Shown: one piece after another, positions 59,098 to 64,000 of the stretch | Layout: the number at the start of each line of letters is the position of its first letter | Numbering within the stretch: the stretch's first letter is position 1 | Source: JANQQJ01 sp046290575 | GTDB lineage: Bacteria > Pseudomonadota > Alphaproteobacteria > SMXS01 | Reading direction: 5' to 3' | Assembly: GCA_046290575.1 (NCBI GenBank) | Contig: JBKAGX010000003.1 | Coordinates: 186,001-250,000 of the forward strand | Length of the DNA: 64,000 nucleotides | Position numbers and translations under genes: made by a program | The notes under the pieces: generated by a model | Told to the model about the DNA's origin: nothing | The model's input: the letters and a program-made list of their open reading frames with translations, nothing else | The model's database searches: none

Positions 59098-59267
59098 GAT
59101 CTGGAAGCGCAGGTCAGCCCCTTTGCAGGGTTGAACCCCAATAATCCGACCTATATGCTGTAGATTAAATTAAACAACACAAACCCGATGTATTATTGAT
59201 GTCGTCGCCGGACTGGTAACGTGGCGCCGGCCCCTTTATACGAGGGTCCCTCTGAAGGGCAGTGCAC

Positions 59268-60923
59268 ATGTATCAATACGACAAATTCGACCACCAGCTC
59301 CTGGCCGAGCGGAACAAGCAGTTCCGTGATCAGGTCGAGCGCCGCCTGAGCGGTGAGCTGAGCGAGGCCGAATTCCGGCCGCTCCGGCTGATGAACGGCC
59401 TCTACCTGCAGCTTCACGCCTATATGCTTCGTGTGGCCATTCCTTATGGTCTTCTGTCATCGGCGCAGATGCGGCAGCTGGCCTATATTGCACGTCGGTA
59501 TGACCGGGGTTACGGCCATTTCACGACGCGCCAGAACATCCAGTATAACTGGCCGAAACTGGAAGAGATGCCGGACCTGCTGGACGACCTGGCCAAGGTC
59601 GAGATGCACGCCATCCAGACATCGGGTAATTGCATCCGGAACATTTCGACCGATCAGTTTGCCGGCGTGGCAGGCGACGAGATTGAAGATCCGCGTCCCT
59701 ATGCGGAAATCATGCGTCAATGGTCGAGCTTCCATCCGGAATTTTCCTACCTGCCGCGCAAGTTCAAAATCGCGTTTACGGGGGCGGAAAACGACCGTGC
59801 CGCCGTCGCCTATCATGATATCGGCCTTAAGCTGGTGAAAAACGATGCGGGCGAGGTGGGCTTCCAGGTTCTCGTCGGTGGCGGTATGGGCCGGACGCCG
59901 ATGATCGCAAAGGTGATCAAGGACTGGCTGCCGAAGAAGCACCTGCTGTCCTATGCGGAATCGATCATGCGGGTCTACAATTCGCATGGCCGCCGGGACA
60001 ACATGTACAAGGCACGGATCAAAATCCTGGTGCATGAGCTGGGGATTGATGAATTCCGCCGCCAGGTCGACGAGGATTTCGAGAGCACACTGAGTGAGTC
60101 GTTGACGCTTGATGCGGCTGAAATCGACCGTATGAAGGCCTACTTCACAGCTCCCGACTACCAGGCGCTTCCGGCGACCGATGACAGCGTCGATATGTTG
60201 CTGGAATCGAACAAGCGGTTCCGTCAGTGGATGGACCGCAACGTCACGCCTCATAAAGTGCCAGGCTATGCGATTGTCACCATCTCGCTGAAGACGTCCG
60301 GTGTTGCGCCGGGGGACACGACCGCCGACCAGATGGATGCGATTGCCGATCTTGCCGACGAATACAGCTTCGGTGAACTGCGCACGACCTTTAAGCAGAA
60401 TCTGGTCCTGGCGGACGTCAAATTGTCCGACCTGCCCGATCTCTGGAACAAGCTGAACAAGCTGTCGCTCGGATCGGCCAATGTCGACACCATCACTGAC
60501 ATTATCTGCTGCCCCGGCATGGACTATTGCACGCTGGCCAATGCGCGCTCGATCCCGATTTCGCAGAAGATTACCGACCGGTTCGACAATTTGGACTATG
60601 TCCACGATCTTGGCGATCTGCGGCTCAACATATCCGGGTGCATTAACGCCTGCGGGCACCATCATGCCGCCCATATCGGCATTCTGGGCGTCGACAAGAA
60701 GGGCGAGGAGTTTTACCAGATCACCCTTGGTGGCTCGCCTGAAGACGATGCGTCCATTGGGAAGATCATGGGCCCAGCTTTTTCCGAAGACGATATCGTG
60801 CCCGCCATTGAGAGAGTGGTGCAAGTCTATCTCGACAACCGGGAACCGGAAGAGCGGTTCCTCGACTGTTACCGCCGGCTCGGCATGAAGCCGTTCAAGG
60901 AGCGCGTCTATGCGGATCATTAA
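59268..60923 (+). CDS. cysI: Sulfite/nitrite reductase haemoprotein (CysI-like)
   Basis: 551 aa sirohaem-[4Fe-4S] enzyme. The reductase repeats are clear: GHFTTRQNIQYNWPKLEEMPDLLDDL and CIRNISTDQFAGVAGDE in the first half; the Fe-S/sirohaem ligands are CCPGMDYC and SGCINACGHHH (about residues 400-475). I use ATG 59268, with GAAGGG 8 bases upstream. The gene pairs with a DUF934 gene, as in alphaproteobacterial assimilatory sulfite reductase operons, which favours sulfite over nitrite; a flavoprotein CysJ is not present, so the electron donor is likely ferredoxin or another reductase. Confidence 0.93.
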   Translation: MYQYDKFDHQLLAERNKQFRDQVERRLSGELSEAEFRPLRLMNGLYLQLHAYMLRVAIPYGLLSSAQMRQLAYIARRYDRGYGHFTTRQNIQYNWPKLEEMPDLLDDLAKVEMHAIQTSGNCIRNISTDQFAGVAGDEIEDPRPYAEIMRQWSSFHPEFSYLPRKFKIAFTGAENDRAAVAYHDIGLKLVKNDAGEVGFQVLVGGGMGRTPMIAKVIKDWLPKKHLLSYAESIMRVYNSHGRRDNMYKARIKILVHELGIDEFRRQVDEDFESTLSESLTLDAAEIDRMKAYFTAPDYQALPATDDSVDMLLESNKRFRQWMDRNVTPHKVPGYAIVTISLKTSGVAPGDTTADQMDAIADLADEYSFGELRTTFKQNLVLADVKLSDLPDLWNKLNKLSLGSANVDTITDIICCPGMDYCTLANARSIPISQKITDRFDNLDYVHDLGDLRLNISGCINACGHHHAAHIGILGVDKKGEEFYQITLGGSPEDDASIGKIMGPAFSEDDIVPAIERVVQVYLDNREPEERFLDCYRRLGMKPFKERVYADH

Positions 60924-61395
60924 GGATCAGGCGATTGTCGAAGACGATTGGCAGCATGTCGAGAATGGCGAGGACTTACCCGAGGGCAAGATTATCGTCA
61001 GCCTGGAGCGCTGGCGCGAGGAACGCGACGCGCTGATCGGCCGCAAGAACAGCGGGCTGGGGATTCAGCTGTCCAGCGACCAGCAGCCTGAGGACATAGC
61101 CGAGGACCTAGAGCACTTCGAGGTCGTGTCGCTGCACTTCCCGTTGTTTCGGGATGGCCGTCCATACAGCACCGCGCGCGTGCTGCGTGAACGCTACGGC
61201 TATACCGGCGAGCTGCGGGCTACGGGCGATGTGCTGCGGGACCAGATCTTCTATATGCATCGCTGTGGTTTCAATTCGTTTGAGGTTCGAGAGGACAGAA
61301 GCGTTGACGATGCGCTGAAGGCGTTTGGGGACTTTACGGTCACCTATCAGCCAGCCAGCGATGAGGACCTGCCGCTCTGGCGCCGCAGGGGCTAA
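60910..61395 (+). CDS. DUF934 protein, sulfite reductase partner
   Basis: 161 aa. The DUF934 core includes GLGIQLSSDQQPEDIAEDLEHFEVVSLHFPLFRDGRPYSTARVLRERYGYTGELRATGDVLRDQIFYMHRCGFNSFEV, the family signature. Such proteins occur next to cysI; the role is unproven but is thought to be in sulfite reduction. It overlaps the 3' end of cysI by 14 nt, suggesting coupled expression. cysH and cysG, often in the same operon, do not follow; trmJ does. Confidence 0.9.
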   Translation: MRIIKDQAIVEDDWQHVENGEDLPEGKIIVSLERWREERDALIGRKNSGLGIQLSSDQQPEDIAEDLEHFEVVSLHFPLFRDGRPYSTARVLRERYGYTGELRATGDVLRDQIFYMHRCGFNSFEVREDRSVDDALKAFGDFTVTYQPASDEDLPLWRRRG

Positions 61396-61413
61396 GCCGG
61401 CAACTCTCGTCGC

Positions 61414-62148
61414 GTGACAAACACCCCTGCGATCATTCTGGTTGTGCCGCAGCTTGGCGAGAATATCGGCGCCTGTGCGCGGGCGATGCGGAATTTCGGA
61501 CTCAGCGATTTGCGGCTGGTGCGGCCGCGCGACGGCTGGCCGAATCCCGATGCGATTCCCATGGCGGCGGGCGCCACGGATGTCCTCGAGAGCGCCCGGG
61601 TGTTCCGCAGCACCGAAGAGGCGATTGCCGACCTCACCTATGTCGCGGCGACAACCGCCCGTCAGCGCGGCATGATCAAACCCGTGCTGACGGCCCGTGA
61701 CTGTGCAAATGACCTCCGGTCCAGGGCGGGCAGGGACGAACCCACCGGTATTCTGTTCGGCGGCGAGCGCAGCGGCCTGGCCAATGAAGATATCGTGCTC
61801 GCCGATAGCATCGTGACCATCCCGACAGCGCCGGATTTTGCCTCCATCAACATTGCTCAGGCGGTTCTGTTGTTGGGGTACGAGTGGTTGGCTGGGGACG
61901 TGGGCAGCGACAAGGAAGCGTTCACCGAGCGCAGCCGTCCCGCAACCAAGGAAGAACTGGTCGGGATGATGGAGCATATGGAGCAGGCGCTCGATGATTC
62001 TGGTTTTCTGCGGCCCGTCGAGCGGCGGCCCAGCATGGTGCGCAGTCTGCGCAATATGTGGCAGCGGGCCGATCTACGCGAACAGGACATCCGAACGCTT
62101 CGGGGTATCATTGCCTCCCTTTCATCGGGTAAGAACAAAACCGATTAG
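61414..62148 (+). CDS. trmJ: tRNA (cytidine/uridine-32-2'-O)-methyltransferase TrmJ
   Basis: 244 aa SPOUT methyltransferase. Seen: IILVVPQLGENIGACARAMRNFGLSDLRLVRPRDGW at the start, GILFGGERSGLANEDI (knot region) and the SIVTIPTAPDFASINIAQAVLLLGYEWL block. It methylates the ribose of nucleotide 32 in several tRNAs. The GTG at 61414 is used, as it begins right before the conserved strand. It starts 18 bp after the DUF934 gene, so it may share that operon. Confidence 0.93.
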   Translation: MTNTPAIILVVPQLGENIGACARAMRNFGLSDLRLVRPRDGWPNPDAIPMAAGATDVLESARVFRSTEEAIADLTYVAATTARQRGMIKPVLTARDCANDLRSRAGRDEPTGILFGGERSGLANEDIVLADSIVTIPTAPDFASINIAQAVLLLGYEWLAGDVGSDKEAFTERSRPATKEELVGMMEHMEQALDDSGFLRPVERRPSMVRSLRNMWQRADLREQDIRTLRGIIASLSSGKNKTD

Positions 62149-62174
62149 TCACACTCAGGTCAGGGGAGACCACC

Positions 62175-62459
62175 ATGATTTCAGTTGTTGCCAGCCTTAA
62201 GGTTAAGGACGGCCATCAGGCAGACTTCGAAGAAGCCGCCCGCAAGCTCATGGAAGCCGTTAACGCCAACGAACCGGATTGCCATTATTACCATTTCCAC
62301 CGCTCTGACGATCCGTGCGTCTATGTCGCGGTGGAGCGCTACACCGATATGGCCGCGGTCGAAAACCACGGAAAAACCGAGCATTTTAAGGAACTGGGCG
62401 CCGCACTCGGCCCGTTCATGGATGGCCGCCCGGATATCATGCGGTTGGAAGAGATTTAG
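62175..62459 (+). CDS. Putative quinol monooxygenase (ABM domain)
   Basis: 94 aa ferredoxin-like dimeric barrel of the antibiotic biosynthesis monooxygenase type: ISVVASLKVKDGHQADFEEAARKLMEAVNANEPDCHYYHFHRSDDPCVYVAVERYTDMAAVENHGKTEHFKELG covers almost the whole protein. The conserved E-R-Y and H-...-H-F positions are present. Small single-ABM proteins of this type (YgiN-like) oxidise quinols or act as ligand-binding dimers. An SD GGGGAG precedes the ATG. The rpsD promoter follows. Confidence 0.86.
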   Translation: MISVVASLKVKDGHQADFEEAARKLMEAVNANEPDCHYYHFHRSDDPCVYVAVERYTDMAAVENHGKTEHFKELGAALGPFMDGRPDIMRLEEI

Positions 62460-62484
62460 GTAGGATGCGCAGGTTCCTAACCGT

Positions 62485-62512
62485 TTGACATCGGAAGGCG
62501 CGCGAGTATAGT
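62485..62512 (+). promoter_or_regulatory. rpsD promoter
   Basis: TTGACA (62485-62490) and TATAGT (62507-62512) are 16 bp apart, close to the sigma70 consensus. Transcription would start near 62519. Confidence 0.8.
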
Positions 62513-62523
62513 ACGCGGCCACT

Positions 62524-62554
62524 GCGGCGGGCTTGTTGGCCCGCTGCTTTTGTT
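62524..62554 (+). promoter_or_regulatory. Leader hairpin with T-run in the rpsD 5' UTR
   Basis: A 9-bp stem (GCGGCGGGC / GCCCGCTGC with one G-U pair, loop TTGTTG) followed by TTTTGTT. It begins within a few bases of the expected transcription start and lies 46-76 nt before the S4 start codon. It looks like an attenuator or a structured autoregulation element. Confidence 0.55.
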
Positions 62555-62599
62555 ATGGCCAGAAGCGCTGGTAAAAGGCGCAGAAACGATAAGAGATCC

Positions 62600-63217
62600 A
62601 TGAGCAAACGCGTCCGCTCCAAGTACAAGATCGACCGCCGCATTGGTGAGAACCTCTGGGGCCGTCCGAAGAGCCCGGTCAACACCCGTTCTTACCCGCC
62701 GGGTGAGCAGGGTCAGCGCCGCCGCCGCCGTCCGTCTGATTTCGGGACGCAGCTGATGGCGAAGCAGAAGCTTAAGGGCTATTACGGCAATATCACCGAA
62801 AAGCAGTTCCGCAATACCTATGAAGAAGCGTCGCGCATGAAGGGCGATACGGGTGAGAACCTGGTGGGTTTGCTGGAACGCCGTCTCGATGCGATTGTCT
62901 ACCGCGCCAAATTCGTGCCGACTGTGTTTTCGGCCCGCCAGTTCATCAATCACGGCCATGTCCGGGTCAACGGCAAGCGGGTCAACATTCCCAGCTACCG
63001 GGTCCGCGAAGGCGACGTGATCGATATCCGGGAGAAGTCACGCCAGAACATGATGGTGCTCGAATCCATCGATTCACCGGAGCGTGACGTGCCGGAGTAT
63101 CTGGATGTCGATTACAAGGCCTATTCGGCAACGTTCATTCGCACGCCCAAGTTGATGGATGTGCCCTATCCGGTTCAGATGGAACCCAATCTGGTGATTG
63201 AGTTCTATTCGCGCTAA
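62600..63217 (+). CDS. rpsD: Small-subunit ribosomal protein S4
   Basis: 205 aa. The family start MSKRVRSKYKIDRRIGENLWG is at ATG 62600, with the S4 RNA-binding domain around residues 95-160 (LERRLDAIVYRAKFVPTVFSARQFINHGHVRVNGKRVNIPSYRVREGDVIDI). A longer frame extends 15 codons further upstream into the leader, but homologues begin here. The cysteine-free N-terminus marks it as the zinc-independent (C-) form. It is a monocistronic gene with its own promoter and terminator. Confidence 0.97.
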   Translation: MSKRVRSKYKIDRRIGENLWGRPKSPVNTRSYPPGEQGQRRRRRPSDFGTQLMAKQKLKGYYGNITEKQFRNTYEEASRMKGDTGENLVGLLERRLDAIVYRAKFVPTVFSARQFINHGHVRVNGKRVNIPSYRVREGDVIDIREKSRQNMMVLESIDSPERDVPEYLDVDYKAYSATFIRTPKLMDVPYPVQMEPNLVIEFYSR

Positions 63218-63240
63218 GCCGCGAACCAGAGAGTTTCAAG

Positions 63241-63270
63241 AAGGGCCGCGGAAACCGCGGCCCTTTTTTT
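63241..63270 (+). terminator. Intrinsic terminator after rpsD
   Basis: Perfect 11-bp stem AAGGGCCGCGG / CCGCGGCCCTT with AAA loop and seven T (63264-63270). The reverse strand has only a weak T-run, so it mainly serves rpsD. Confidence 0.92.
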
Positions 63271-63297
63271 GTGCTTGAAGGGATGACGCCTGTTGCG

Positions 63298-64000
63298 TCA
63301 ACTCCCGATGCGGCCGCCGCCCTGTTTGGTTACCACGACGACAGAAGGCCGTGGCGGCATGCCGTCCTCGAAGTCCGGCCAGCGGGTGGCCGGGTCCTCG
63401 AAGGTAGAGGGCCGATCGTGGCCGACCCATTTGGCGCCGCTTCTGTCACCGGGGTGCTGGATCGCCAGGAAAAGCGTTTCGCCATCCGGCGTGAACTTAG
63501 GTCCGCAGACCTCAGCCCCCACGGGCGCGCGGAAAAACATCCGTCCCAAACCGCGTTCGTCGCCCTCGGTGCCGAGCGACCAGATGCCGTCGGCCGTAAT
63601 GCCGTCCGGAGTGGCGCCTTCGGTCAGGTCCGGGTCGGGCAGCCCTGAATTGTGCGGCCACGCACCGCCCTGGTCCGTGGCGATCCAGAGGTTGCCTGCC
63701 GGGTCGGTTGCGGCGTTGTCCGGCGAATTGAACCAGCCCTGCGCGCTTGTGGCGGGGTTCCACAAGGCATCGATGCCGTCGCGGGCGGGGTCACCGCACT
63801 GGACCAGAATGTCCCATGTCGCTGTGTCCGCGCCGTGGTCGCCATTCAGTGGCGTCAGTTCGACGATGTGGCCTGCACGGTTATTGTCCCTGGGGTTGGC
63901 CGCATCTGCATCAGGGTGGTCCTCGCTACCGCGCAGCTTGTTATTCGTCAGCATCACATAGACTTTGCCGGTCACCTTGTTGGGCTCAACGTCTTCTGGC
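63298..64000 (-). CDS. phoX: PhoX-family alkaline phosphatase (DUF839), 3' part
   Basis: The reading frame is open to the window edge, giving about 234 codons of the C-terminal part; the N-terminus lies beyond 64000. Seen: EDVEPNKVTGKVYVMLTNN near the edge, GHIVELTPLNGDHGADTATWDILVQCGDP, FNSPDNAATDPAGNLWIATDQGG, and AEVCGPKFTPDGETLFLAIQHPGD, all typical of PhoX, a Ca2+/Fe3+-dependent periplasmic phosphatase exported by the Tat pathway. Family members hydrolyse phosphate monoesters under phosphate limitation. It converges with rpsD. A listing from GTG 63975 would be wrong, since the conserved sequence continues upstream. Confidence 0.92.
   Translation of the reverse strand, partial: PEDVEPNKVTGKVYVMLTNNKLRGSEDHPDADAANPRDNNRAGHIVELTPLNGDHGADTATWDILVQCGDPARDGIDALWNPATSAQGWFNSPDNAATDPAGNLWIATDQGGAWPHNSGLPDPDLTEGATPDGITADGIWSLGTEGDERGLGRMFFRAPVGAEVCGPKFTPDGETLFLAIQHPGDRSGAKWVGHDRPSTFEDPATRWPDFEDGMPPRPSVVVVTKQGGGRIGS

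Noticed and set aside
59457..60920. 487-aa open frame on the minus strand opposite cysI
   Set aside because: The plus-strand CysI has all its cysteine and sirohaem motifs. The minus frame is a His/Arg/Val-rich shadow with no domain.
1..64000. CRISPR arrays, insertion sequences, prophage or integrase genes
   Set aside because: No regularly spaced direct repeats, no transposase or phage protein motifs and no terminal inverted repeats were seen; gene content and codon style are uniform.

Overview
The window is about 60% GC and almost fully coding. Gene content points to an alphaproteobacterium: an aa3-type cytochrome oxidase cluster in the order coxB-ctaD-ctaB-small ORF-ctaG-ctaE-SURF1, an F0 ATP synthase operon apart from the F1 genes and carrying both b and b' subunits, a CcrM-type GANTC methyltransferase, the kinase-fold homoserine kinase next to rnhA, a DciA-like protein, a two-gene GcvP and DUF1244. 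I cannot name the genus. No insertion sequence, prophage, CRISPR array or integrase was seen, so this looks like core chromosome.

Layout. 1-2.7 kb: truncated haemoglobin, two small unknown genes and tldD. 2.9-8.7 kb: aa3 oxidase structural and assembly genes, with a candidate FNR/FixK box and an inverted repeat upstream. The run continues by stop/start overlaps into thrC and an M16 peptidase. 11.4-13.6 kb: YqgE, a DsbD-N-like exported protein and a peroxiredoxin, ending at a bidirectional terminator shared with a TonB-dependent receptor. 16.6-20.3 kb: SPFH/NfeD pair, thrB-rnhA, a CDGSH protein and a lipoprotein. 20.6 kb: an apparently unpaired DUF2384 antitoxin-like gene. 21.0-25.7 kb: sigma70-type promoter, tandem glycine riboswitch and gcvT-gcvH-gcvPA-gcvPB. 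25.8-28.7 kb: a NaChBac-type channel, an AraC-Ogt fusion and a divergent MarR/SnoaL-like pair with two matching palindromic operators. 28.8-31.3 kb: F0 operon atpI-B-E-F'-F. 31.5-36.3 kb: smc, a DsbA-like lipoprotein and the DciA-like gene. 36.3-40.5 kb: mutY, ccrM, rnhB and a radical SAM gene preceded by a LexA-type box. 40.5-43.2 kb: small Sel1-like genes, one possibly frameshifted, and two glycosyltransferase-like genes. 43.2-46.4 kb: udg-slt-moaB operon. 46.5-52 kb: DUF1244, ETF-QO, a TPR protein, ispE and a lipoprotein hydrolase. 51.9-53.7 kb: YdcF and a sugar epimerase. Then tRNA-Gln(UUG), carbonic anhydrase, a MaoC hydratase, a gluzincin-like TPR lipoprotein and a second UDG-like protein. 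57.5-64 kb: a beta-propeller-like exported protein, cysI-DUF934, trmJ, an ABM monooxygenase, rpsD with promoter, leader hairpin and terminator, and the 3' part of phoX.

Functional themes are aerobic respiration and ATP synthesis, C1/glycine metabolism, DNA repair and methylation (MutY, two UDG-like proteins, Ogt, CcrM, a radical SAM protein with an SOS-type box), sulfite reduction and possibly phosphate scavenging. No clear novel multigene system was found. The most interesting signals are regulatory: eight GANTC sites in 95 bp at ccrM/rnhB, the double-operator MarR divergon and the GTTC-N7-GTTC box at the radical SAM gene.
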